Positions 24,664 to 31,399 of a stretch of 64,000 nucleotides of DNA are shown here, piece by piece. The notes under the pieces were generated by a model. That model searched no databases, was not told the DNA's origin, and worked only from the letters and a program-made list of their open reading frames with translations. The position numbers were made by a program, and so were the translations under genes. Position 1 is the first letter of the stretch; every line of letters starts with the position of its first letter. The stretch is from Mycolicibacterium rutilum (GTDB lineage Bacteria; Actinomycetota; Actinomycetes; Mycobacteriales; Mycobacteriaceae), in contig NZ_LT629971.1 of NCBI RefSeq assembly GCF_900108565.1, positions 5,923,832-5,987,831 on the forward strand, read 5' to 3'.

Positions 24664-25611
24664 GTGAGGTTCTCCATCTCGTTGCCCCAGCGGGTCGCCG
24701 ACGGTTTCGACGCCGCGGGCACCCGCGACTATCTGATCCGCGCCGAGGAACTCGGTTTCGAGGGCGTCTGGACGCTGGAGCAGACCATCGGCCCGTCGCC
24801 GTTGGTGGCGCCGCTGGAGCTGTTGTCCTGGGCGGCCGCACACACCGAACGCCTGCGCCTCGGGGTCGCGGTGCTGGTGACGTCGCTGCACGATCCGCTG
24901 CAGCTGGCGTCGGCGGTGACGGCGGTCGATCAGCTCAGCCACGGCCGCCTCGACCTCGGCGTCGCGCCCGGCGGCGGCACCCGCAAGTTCGCCGCCTTCG
25001 GAGTCGACGCCGACACGTTCGTCGCCAACTTCACCGAAGGCCTGGCGTTGATGAAGGCCGCGTGGTCCGACGAACCGAAGGTGACGTTTCACGGCCGCTT
25101 CCGCGACGTCGAGGCGCTGCCGATCCAGCCCAAGCCGGTGCAGCGGCCGCATCCGCCGATCTGGTTCGGCGCCAACGCTCCTCGCGCCATCGCCCGGGCG
25201 GTGCGGCTGGGTGACGCGTTTCTGGGTGCCGGTTCGTCGAGCACCGCCCAGTTCACCGCCGCCGTGCAGACGGTGCGACGCGAACTCGACGAACAAGGCA
25301 AGGACGCAACGCGATTCCCGATCGGCAAGCGGGTATACCTGATGGTCGACGACGACGCTGCGCGCGCCCGCGAACGGGTGCTGGCCGGTCTGCGGCGCAT
25401 CTATGGTTCGATGGCGGGCATCGAGACGGTGCCGGTGGCGGGCACGCCCGCCGACGTCGTGCGGGGACTGCGCGAGGTCATCGACGCCGGCGCGCAGACG
25501 GTGCTCCTCAACCCCGTCGGCGAGAACGTCGCCGAGGACCGCGAACAGATGGAACGCCTGGCCGCCGAGGTCATCCCGCAGCTTTCCGATTCGCCGAGCG
25601 CACGCTTGTGA
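24664..25611 (+). CDS. LLM-class F420-dependent oxidoreductase
   Basis: 315-residue luciferase-like (bacterial luciferase/F420 reductase) TIM-barrel protein, probably F420-dependent. Visible are RFSISLPQRV at the start, ELGFEGVWTLEQTIG, the LGVAVLVTSLHDPLQLASA segment, GRLDLGVAPGGGTRKFAAFG, and the C-terminal HPPIWFGANAPRAIARA. GTG start at 24664, divergent from sppA by 81 bases. The substrate cannot be told from sequence. Confidence 0.88.
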   Translation: MRFSISLPQRVADGFDAAGTRDYLIRAEELGFEGVWTLEQTIGPSPLVAPLELLSWAAAHTERLRLGVAVLVTSLHDPLQLASAVTAVDQLSHGRLDLGVAPGGGTRKFAAFGVDADTFVANFTEGLALMKAAWSDEPKVTFHGRFRDVEALPIQPKPVQRPHPPIWFGANAPRAIARAVRLGDAFLGAGSSSTAQFTAAVQTVRRELDEQGKDATRFPIGKRVYLMVDDDAARARERVLAGLRRIYGSMAGIETVPVAGTPADVVRGLREVIDAGAQTVLLNPVGENVAEDREQMERLAAEVIPQLSDSPSARL

Positions 25612-25663
25612 GCGCGTCGTCTCGGCGTTTACGTACAGAACCGTACGCTCGGCGCAAGGAAGA

Positions 25664-26005
25664 CTAGCGGCCCATGAAGCGGGAGTGCTGCGGGCAGTAG
25701 ACCGCGACGGCCGCGCGCATCAGCCCCGCCGCCTCCCCGCGGCTCATGCCGCTGGTGGACAGCCGGTTGATCACCCCGCGGACCACGGGCACCGGGTTCA
25801 CGCTGCCGGCGAGCCCGGTGGTGAGCATGTCGCAGATGCCGTGCCCGAGGGCGGGCAGGTCGACGTCGCCGACCGGGATCTGCAGCGCCGCGACCTGATC
25901 GGCGAACCGCGCGTCGTCGTCCTGGGCGTGGGCGGTCGCCGTGCCCGCGGACACCGCCAGACCGGCGGCCACGGCCACGACGGTGAGCCGGCGGAGGAAG
26001 GTCAT
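25664..26005 (-). CDS. Small secreted DUF732-type protein
   Basis: 113-residue exported protein. The signal peptide MTFLRRLTVVAVAAGLAVSA ends near TAHA, with mature start QDDDARF. The mature part has two cysteines (GHGICDML and AVYCPQH) in the pattern of mycobacterial DUF732/hemophore-like small proteins. The ATG at 26005 has AGGAGC upstream. Function is unknown for most of the family; some relatives bind haem. Confidence 0.8.
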   Translation of the reverse strand: MTFLRRLTVVAVAAGLAVSAGTATAHAQDDDARFADQVAALQIPVGDVDLPALGHGICDMLTTGLAGSVNPVPVVRGVINRLSTSGMSRGEAAGLMRAAVAVYCPQHSRFMGR

Positions 26006-26078
26006 GTGTGCTCCTGAATATTGCGCCTGCGCACTGTAGATCGGGTGGGTCGGGAACGGTGTTACTCGGCCGAACACA

Positions 26079-26109
26079 AGAGCCCCCACCGGGACACGGC
26101 AGGGGCTCT
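26079..26109 (-). terminator. Terminator of the spc operon after rplO
   Basis: AGAGCCCC (26079-26086) pairs with GGGGCTCT (26102-26109). Read on the minus strand it is followed by TTGTGTT. It lies 13 bases past the rplO stop. Confidence 0.7.
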
Positions 26110-26121
26110 CGGCGCGGCGGT

Positions 26122-26565
26122 CTAGACCTCGGTCGCAGACCCGCCCGCAGCGGTGATCTTCTCGCGTGCGCTGCCGCTGAACTTGTGCGCGGTGACGTTC
26201 ACCTTGACGGAGATCTTGCCGTCACCGAGAACCTTCACCAGCGTGTTCTTGCGCACCGCACCGGCGGCCACCAGCTCGTCGACACCCACATCGCCGCCGT
26301 TCGGGAACAGCTTGTTGATGTCGCCGACGTTGACCACCTCGTACTCGGTACGGAACCGGTTACGGAAGCCCTTGAGCTTGGGCAGCCGCATGTGGATCGG
26401 CATCTGGCCGCCCTCGAACATCACCGGGACGTTCTTGCGGGCCTTGGTGCCCTTGGTACCGCGACCGGCGGTCTTGCCCTTCGAGCCCTCGCCGCGACCG
26501 ACGCGGGTCTTGGCGGTCTTCGAGCCGGGGGCCGGCTTCAGGTCGTGCAGTTTGATGACGCTCAT
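26122..26565 (-). CDS. rplO: 50S ribosomal protein L15
   Basis: 147 residues, with the Gly-rich rRNA-binding N-terminus (GSKTAKTRVGRGEGSKGKT, then AGRGTKGTKAR) and the C-terminal VNVTAHKFSGSAREKI. Last gene of the spc operon; the start overlaps the rpmD stop by 4 bases. Confidence 0.97.
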   Translation of the reverse strand: MSVIKLHDLKPAPGSKTAKTRVGRGEGSKGKTAGRGTKGTKARKNVPVMFEGGQMPIHMRLPKLKGFRNRFRTEYEVVNVGDINKLFPNGGDVGVDELVAAGAVRKNTLVKVLGDGKISVKVNVTAHKFSGSAREKITAAGGSATEV

Positions 26566-26744
26566 TTGACTTCCTCCACCTCGACGAGGTGATGCACAGT
26601 GTTGATGAGCCCGCGCGTCTGCGCGTTGTCCTCACGGACGACGGACTGGCGGATCTTGCGCAGTCCCAACGACCGCAGGCTCTCCCGCTGCTTCCAGCGC
26701 GCACCGATGGTGCTGCGCACCTGGGTGATTTTCAGCTCTGCCAT
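26562..26744 (-). CDS. rpmD: 50S ribosomal protein L30
   Basis: 60 residues, bacterial-size L30: LKITQVRSTIGARWKQRESL then LRKIRQSVVREDNAQTRGLI. Two bases after rpsE, overlapping rplO. Confidence 0.96.
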   Translation of the reverse strand: MAELKITQVRSTIGARWKQRESLRSLGLRKIRQSVVREDNAQTRGLINTVHHLVEVEEVK

Positions 26745-26746
26745 GG

Positions 26747-27415
26747 TTACGAAGACCCTTCACGTGCGGCCGACGCGGCGAGCGCCTCGGCCTCCCGCCG
26801 CGCCCGCAGCATGCCGGCAGGCGCGACATCCTCGATCGGCAGCCCACGCCGGGCCGCAACCTCTTCGGGACGCTGCAGCAGCTTCAGCGCGGCAACGGTG
26901 GCGTGCACCACGTTGATCGCGTTGTCGCTGCCCAGCGACTTGGCCAGGATGTCGTGCACGCCTGCGCACTCCAGCACCGCACGGGCGGCGCCACCGGCGA
27001 TCACACCGGTACCGGGGCTGGCCGGACGCAGCATCACGACACCGGCGGCGGCTTCGCCCTGCACCGGGTGGGTGATGGTGCCGCCGATCAGCGGAACCCG
27101 GAAGAAGTTCTTGCGTGCTTCCTCGACGCCCTTGGCGATGGCGGCCGGAACTTCCTTGGCCTTGCCGTAGCCGACGCCGACCATGCCGTTGCCGTCGCCG
27201 ACGATCACCAGCGCGGTGAAGCTGAACCGGCGGCCACCCTTGACCACCTTGGAGACGCGGTTGATCGAGACGACGCGCTCGAGGTAGTTGCTCTTGTCGC
27301 CGCCGTCGCGGCCGCCACGGCCGCCGCGGTCGTCGCGCCGGCCACGCCCGCCGCGGTCATCGCGCGAGCCACGGCTGTCCGGGGGGCCGCCGGCAGTTGC
27401 CTGTTCGGCCATCAT
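26747..27415 (-). CDS. rpsE: 30S ribosomal protein S5
   Basis: 222 residues. The conserved S5 core starts at LERVVSINRVSKVVKGGRRF and includes GDGNGMVGVGYGKAKEVPAA. It is preceded by an unusual N-terminal arm of about 45 residues dominated by RDDRGGRG/RGG repeats, longer and more basic-acidic alternating than in E. coli S5 (167 aa). Two ATGs are adjacent (27415 and 27412); GGAAGG upstream suits either. Confidence 0.96.
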   Translation of the reverse strand: MMAEQATAGGPPDSRGSRDDRGGRGRRDDRGGRGGRDGGDKSNYLERVVSINRVSKVVKGGRRFSFTALVIVGDGNGMVGVGYGKAKEVPAAIAKGVEEARKNFFRVPLIGGTITHPVQGEAAAGVVMLRPASPGTGVIAGGAARAVLECAGVHDILAKSLGSDNAINVVHATVAALKLLQRPEEVAARRGLPIEDVAPAGMLRARREAEALAASAAREGSS

Positions 27416-27443
27416 GCAGTCCTTCCGTTGAAAGTCATGGTCA

Positions 27444-27848
27444 TCAGAATTTCAGCCCGCCTTCGCGCGCCGCGTCGGCCAGCGCCGCGATCCGTCCGCC
27501 GTAGGTGTACCCACCGCGGTCGAACACGACGGAGTCGATGCCTGCGGCCTTTGCGCGCTCGGCGATCAGCTGACCGACCCGCACGCTCTGGGCTTTCTTG
27601 TCACCGTCGACCGCACGCACGTCGGCCTCGATCGAGGACGCGGCCGCCACCGTGGTGCCGTTGAGGTCGTTCACCAGCTGCACGTGGATGTGCCGCGACG
27701 AACGGTTGACCACCAGGCGCGGCACCTCGGCCGTGCCGGAGATCTTCTTGCGGAGCCGGGCGTGCCGACGCAACCGCGAGACCCGCCGGGTCTCGGAGAT
27801 GTTCTGGCCCACGGCCTTCCGCGCTGGGGACTCAGTCTTTGCAGCCAT
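27444..27848 (-). CDS. rplR: 50S ribosomal protein L18
   Basis: 134 residues, 5S rRNA-binding protein: RKKISGTAEVPRLVVNRSSR, IHVQLVNDLNGTTVAAAS and VVFDRGGYTYGGRIAALADA. The start shares one base with the rplF stop. Confidence 0.96.
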   Translation of the reverse strand: MAAKTESPARKAVGQNISETRRVSRLRRHARLRKKISGTAEVPRLVVNRSSRHIHVQLVNDLNGTTVAAASSIEADVRAVDGDKKAQSVRVGQLIAERAKAAGIDSVVFDRGGYTYGGRIAALADAAREGGLKF

Positions 27849-28387
27849 TACTTACCTGTCTTTCCGACCTTGCGGCGGATCTGCTCACCCTCGTAGCGAA
27901 TGCCCTTGCCCTTGTAGGGATCGCTCTTACGGAGGCGGCGGATGTTGGCCGCGACCTGGCCGACCTTTTGCTTGTCGATGCCGGAGATCGAGAACTTCGT
28001 CGGCGTCTCGACCGCGAACGTGACACCCTCGGGCGCCGTGATGACGACCGGGTGGCTGTAGCCCAGCGCGAACTCCAGGTTGGAGCCCTTGAGCTGGACG
28101 CGGTAACCGACGCCGAAGATCTCCATCTTGGTGGTGTAGCCCTCGGTGACACCGGTGATGAGGTTGGCCACCAGCGTGCGCGACAACCCGTGCAGCGAAC
28201 GGCTGCGCCGCTCGTCGTTGGGACGCGTCACCACGATGGCGCCGTCGTCGTCACGCGCCACCCGGATCGGCTCTGCCACCGCGAGTTCCAGGGTGCCCTT
28301 GGGCCCCTTGACCGACACGTTCTGACCGGTGATCGAGACGTCGACCCCGCTGGGGACCGCGACCGGCTGCTTTCCAATACGCGACAT
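27848..28387 (-). CDS. rplF: 50S ribosomal protein L6
   Basis: 179 residues with both L6 repeats: MSRIGKQPVAVPSGVDVSIT at the start, GPKGTLEL, and the signature SDPYKGKGIRYEGEQIRRKV at the C-terminus. Confidence 0.97.
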   Translation of the reverse strand: MSRIGKQPVAVPSGVDVSITGQNVSVKGPKGTLELAVAEPIRVARDDDGAIVVTRPNDERRSRSLHGLSRTLVANLITGVTEGYTTKMEIFGVGYRVQLKGSNLEFALGYSHPVVITAPEGVTFAVETPTKFSISGIDKQKVGQVAANIRRLRKSDPYKGKGIRYEGEQIRRKVGKTGK

Positions 28388-28408
28388 ATCTCTAGCTCTC
28401 CCTCTCGC

Positions 28409-28807
28409 CTACCACACGTACGCGAGGACTTCGCCGCCCACGCCCTCTTGGGCTGCCTGGCGGTCGGTCCGGAGGCCGGACGACGTGGAGATGATCGCCA
28501 CGCCGAGGCCGCCGAGAACCCGCGGCAGGTTGGTGGATTTCGCGTACACCCGCAGACCGGGCTTGGACACGCGGCGCAGGCCGGCGATGCTCCGCTCGCG
28601 GCTGGGGCCGTACTTCAGTTGCACGACGAGCGACTTGCCGACGCGAGCATCCTCGGTGCGGTAGTCGGAGATGTAGCCCTCTTTCTTCAAGATCTCGGCG
28701 ATGTTGGCCTTGATCTTGGAGTGGGGCAGCGTCACCTCATCGTGGTACGCCGAATTGGCGTTGCGCAGACGTGTCAAGAAGTCTGCGATCGGGTCCGTCA
28801 TGGTCAT
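28409..28807 (-). CDS. rpsH: 30S ribosomal protein S8
   Basis: 132 residues beginning MTMTDPIADFLTRLRNANSA and ending with the S8 signature STSSGLRTDRQAAQEGVGGE. The ATG at 28807 gives the canonical length; an open frame upstream is not coding. Confidence 0.97.
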   Translation of the reverse strand: MTMTDPIADFLTRLRNANSAYHDEVTLPHSKIKANIAEILKKEGYISDYRTEDARVGKSLVVQLKYGPSRERSIAGLRRVSKPGLRVYAKSTNLPRVLGGLGVAIISTSSGLRTDRQAAQEGVGGEVLAYVW

Positions 28808-28904
28808 GACAGCCGGCTCACCTTTCTCGCGGTGGTTCCCAGCTCCAAAGCCTGGAGTCGGGCCTGCCGCAACCTGTTTGGTTGGTCTGGTCGGTTGGGC
28901 TGGA

Positions 28905-29090
28905 TTACCAGCTGCTCTTCTGCACACCGGGCAGTTCGCCCGCGTGCGCCATTTCGCGCAGGCAGATCCGGCACAGGCCGAACTTGCGGAACACAGCGTG
29001 CGGGCGTCCGCAGCGCTGGCAGCGGGTGTAGGCGCGCACCTTGAACTTCGGCTTCTTGTTGGCCTTGTTGACCAGTGCCTTCTTTGCCAT
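28905..29090 (-). CDS. rpsN: 30S ribosomal protein S14, zinc-binding type Z
   Basis: 61 residues with four cysteines, CQRC and CRIC, forming the zinc ribbon of the C+ (type Z) form. It sits between rplE and rpsH as in other Gram-positives. The 97-base gap to rpsH is the longest gap inside this operon. Confidence 0.96.
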   Translation of the reverse strand: MAKKALVNKANKKPKFKVRAYTRCQRCGRPHAVFRKFGLCRICLREMAHAGELPGVQKSSW

Positions 29091-29093
29091 TAC

Positions 29094-29657
29094 TCAGTTC
29101 TCCTTGAACGGAAAGCCCAGCGCCCGCAGCAGCGCTCGTCCTTCGTCGTCGGTCGTCGCCGAGGTGACGACAGTGATGTCCATGCCACGGGGACGGTCGA
29201 TGGAGTCCACGTCGATCTCGTGGAACACCGACTGTTCGGTGAGCCCGAAGGTGTAGTTGCCGGTCCCGTCGAACTGCTTGGGCGACAGGCCGCGGAAGTC
29301 GCGGATACGCGGCAGCGCGATGGAGATCAGCCGGTCGAGGAACTCCCACATCCGGTCGCCGCGCAGCGTGACGCGGGCGCCGATGGGCATGCCCTCGCGA
29401 AGCTTGAACTGCGCGATGGACTTACGCGCCCGGCGGATCTCCGGCTTCTGGCCGGTGATCAGCGCGAGGTCGTTGACCGCACCGTTGATCAGCTTCGCGT
29501 CGCGGGCGGCGTCGCCGACGCCCATGTTGACGACGACCTTGACCACGCCGGGGATCTGCATGACGTTGGCGTAGCCGAACTCCTTGAGCAGGGCGTCGCG
29601 GATCTCTTCGCGGTAGCGCTGCTTCAGGCGCGGCAGAGTCTTTTCAGCTGTAGTCAT
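29094..29657 (-). CDS. rplE: 50S ribosomal protein L5
   Basis: 187 residues, 5S rRNA-binding: LKEFGYANVMQIPGVVKVVV and RGLSPKQFDGTGNYTFGLTE. The ATG at 29657 follows the rplX stop by one base, which fixes the start against longer upstream frames. Confidence 0.97.
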   Translation of the reverse strand: MTTAEKTLPRLKQRYREEIRDALLKEFGYANVMQIPGVVKVVVNMGVGDAARDAKLINGAVNDLALITGQKPEIRRARKSIAQFKLREGMPIGARVTLRGDRMWEFLDRLISIALPRIRDFRGLSPKQFDGTGNYTFGLTEQSVFHEIDVDSIDRPRGMDITVVTSATTDDEGRALLRALGFPFKEN

Positions 29658-29658
29658 G

Positions 29659-29979
29659 TCAGTTGATGTCCTTGCCGTTGGTCTTGGCGATGCGGACCTT
29701 CTTGCCGGTCTCATCGTCAATGCGGAAGCCGACGCGGGTGGGCTTGCCGTCGGAGTCGACGACCATCACGTTGGAGACGTCGATCGGCGCCTCCTGGGTG
29801 ACGATGCCGCCGGACTGTGCGCCGCGTTCGTTGCTCGACACCGCGGTGTGCTTCTTGATCCGGTTCACGCCCTCGACGAGGACCTTGTTGCGGGTCGGGT
29901 AGGCGACCAGCACCTTGCCCTTGGCGCCCTTGTCCTTACCGGAGATGACCAGAACCGTGTCGCCCTTGTGGACCTTCAT
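29659..29979 (-). CDS. rplX: 50S ribosomal protein L24
   Basis: 106 residues with the KOW motif VHKGDTVLVISGKDKGAKGK at the N-terminus and DVSNVMVVDSDGKPTRVGFR. Directly abuts rplN. Confidence 0.97.
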   Translation of the reverse strand: MKVHKGDTVLVISGKDKGAKGKVLVAYPTRNKVLVEGVNRIKKHTAVSSNERGAQSGGIVTQEAPIDVSNVMVVDSDGKPTRVGFRIDDETGKKVRIAKTNGKDIN

Positions 29980-30348
29980 CTACAACACCTCCGGAGCGAG
30001 CGAGACGATCTTCATGAAGCGCTTCTCGCGCAGTTCCCGGCCGACCGGCCCGAAGATGCGCGTGCCGCGCGGGTCGTTGTCGGCCTTGATGATGACGGCG
30101 GCGTTCTCGTCGAACTTGATGTAGCTGCCGTCGGCGCGGCGGCGCTCCTTGACGGTGCGCACGATGACGGCCTTGACCACATCGCCCCGTTTGACGTTGC
30201 CGCCCGGGATGGCGTCCTTGACGGTCGCCACGATGACATCGCCGATGCCGGCATAGCGCCGCGACGAGCCGCCGAGCACGCGGATGCACAAGATCTCCTT
30301 GGCACCCGTGTTGTCGGCGACCTTCAGCCGCGATTCCTGCTGAATCAC
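29980..30348 (-). CDS. rplN: 50S ribosomal protein L14
   Basis: 122 residues: MIQQESRLKVADNTGAKEIL at the start and EKRFMKIVSLAPEVL at the end. GTG start with GGAGATCGA upstream. First gene of the spc operon; a promoter candidate lies about 170 bases upstream. Confidence 0.97.
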   Translation of the reverse strand: MIQQESRLKVADNTGAKEILCIRVLGGSSRRYAGIGDVIVATVKDAIPGGNVKRGDVVKAVIVRTVKERRRADGSYIKFDENAAVIIKADNDPRGTRIFGPVGRELREKRFMKIVSLAPEVL

Positions 30349-30520
30349 TCGATCTCCTCAACCTAGCCCCGGGTCGCTGGCGCTCCTGCCCCACCGGGAC
30401 GACCTGGTTTCTGTATGCACGCCAGATTCCGACCTGGACGTGCGCGGTCTTGCTGTCACCGAAGAGCACGCGGGGCCTGCCGCACGCGGCCGGCCGAGGT
30501 CTGCCCAAGGCAACTGCTTG

Positions 30521-30549
30521 AGTCTATGGGACGACCTGCAGGAAGCCAA
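30521..30549 (-). promoter_or_regulatory. Candidate SigA promoter of the spc operon
   Basis: Minus strand: TTGGCT (30544-30549), 17 bases, TAGACT (30521-30526). It faces rplN with a leader of about 165 bases. Confidence 0.5.
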
Positions 30550-30572
30550 ATCACTCGGCCCGTTCCGCGAGC

Positions 30573-30663
30573 GTGCGGGTCTGCCCACGACACGCCGCGG
30601 ATTTCCGGCATCTCATGCACGCTCGCAGGATTCTCGGCGGCCTGTCGTGCGCCAACCCGCACG
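30573..30663. repeat. Long imperfect inverted repeat, possible terminator of the upstream unit
   Basis: GTGCGGGT-TG-CCACGACA-GCCGC on the left pairs with GCGGC-TGTCGTGC-CA-ACCCGCAC on the right (about 27 bases per arm, a few mismatches). The centre, near 30608-30618, has a short GCAT-CTC-ATGC palindrome. It lies between the lipoprotein stop (30683) and the rplN promoter. Confidence 0.65.
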
Positions 30664-30682
30664 ATCGCGCCAAAAGTGCAGG

Positions 30683-31381
30683 TCAGGAGGGTATCGCGAC
30701 GGAGAAGTCGTCGAGCAACGGCGAGGTCAGCGGGTCGAAGTCAGAGGTGCGCACCGGCGCCTCCACGTGCACCGCGACCAGATAGGCCGTCTCACCGGTG
30801 GGAATGTGGGCGATCCGGTCGCCGAACGTGACGGCCCGCTGCGGCGACTCCGACCAGGATCCGAGCAGTTTCTGACCGCTGTAGCCGCACAGGTCGCCGG
30901 GCAGCACGCTGACGCTGCTCACCGTGGAGGCGCCCAGCGCGTCATCGGCGTACTGCTCGAACGCCGCACCGGGATCCAGCGGCGTGCGCCGGATGGTGAC
31001 CGTCGCGGTCTCCCCGTCGGGACCGGTCAGCCGCGCGCCCACGTCCCCGTCACCCGCACTGGTCGACCAGCCGGTCGGCAGCGCCACCGTGATCTTGGGC
31101 GCCGCGGGGTCGTCGATGGACGCGGTGACGCCGACCGGCGGCGGTTCGTCGGGCGCACAGGTGGCGCCGGCGGGCGCAGGGGCCGCGGTGGGGACGACGC
31201 CCGGTTGCTCGCCGGCTTCGACGACGGCCGGCGGTCCCGGGATCGGGCGTGCACTCGACGACGGCGCCGCGCTTCCCGCGATGACACCCTGCCCGGCGAC
31301 CGGCGTCCCCGCCACGGTGTTCGCGCACGCCGACAGCACGGCGCACCCGATCGCCGCGCACGTCAGCGCAACCCGAATCAC
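30683..31381 (-). CDS. Putative lipoprotein, LpqN-like C-terminal region
   Basis: 232-residue exported lipoprotein. The lipobox AVLSAC puts the lipidated Cys at about residue 19. A Pro/Ala-rich linker follows (about 30-70), then a globular domain (about 78-230) with KITVALPTGWSTSAGDGDVG and TAYLVAVHVEAPV, similar in style to mycobacterial LpqN/LpqT lipoproteins. GTG start with GGAGGGCAGA upstream. It is 18 bases downstream of the arylsulfatase gene and probably co-transcribed. No enzymatic motif is visible. Confidence 0.75.
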   Translation of the reverse strand: MIRVALTCAAIGCAVLSACANTVAGTPVAGQGVIAGSAAPSSSARPIPGPPAVVEAGEQPGVVPTAAPAPAGATCAPDEPPPVGVTASIDDPAAPKITVALPTGWSTSAGDGDVGARLTGPDGETATVTIRRTPLDPGAAFEQYADDALGASTVSSVSVLPGDLCGYSGQKLLGSWSESPQRAVTFGDRIAHIPTGETAYLVAVHVEAPVRTSDFDPLTSPLLDDFSVAIPS

Positions 31382-31399
31382 TCTGCCCTCCAGGTAGTT

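Larger units (their letters stand above)
30349..30682. other. Non-coding stretch upstream of rplN
   Basis: 334 bases without a credible gene. It holds a candidate rplN promoter (30521-30549), about 170 bases of leader, and a long imperfect palindrome (30573-30663) just beyond the lipoprotein stop. Short open frames here read as similar peptides on both strands only because of the palindrome. Confidence 0.7.

Noticed and set aside
25612..25663. Short GTAC-containing inverted repeat between the LLM and DUF732 genes
   Set aside because: Arms too short and mismatched to call a terminator.
30456..30785. Two small, mutually similar ORFs on opposite strands upstream of rplN
   Set aside because: Their similarity is explained by the long inverted repeat; no ribosome sites.
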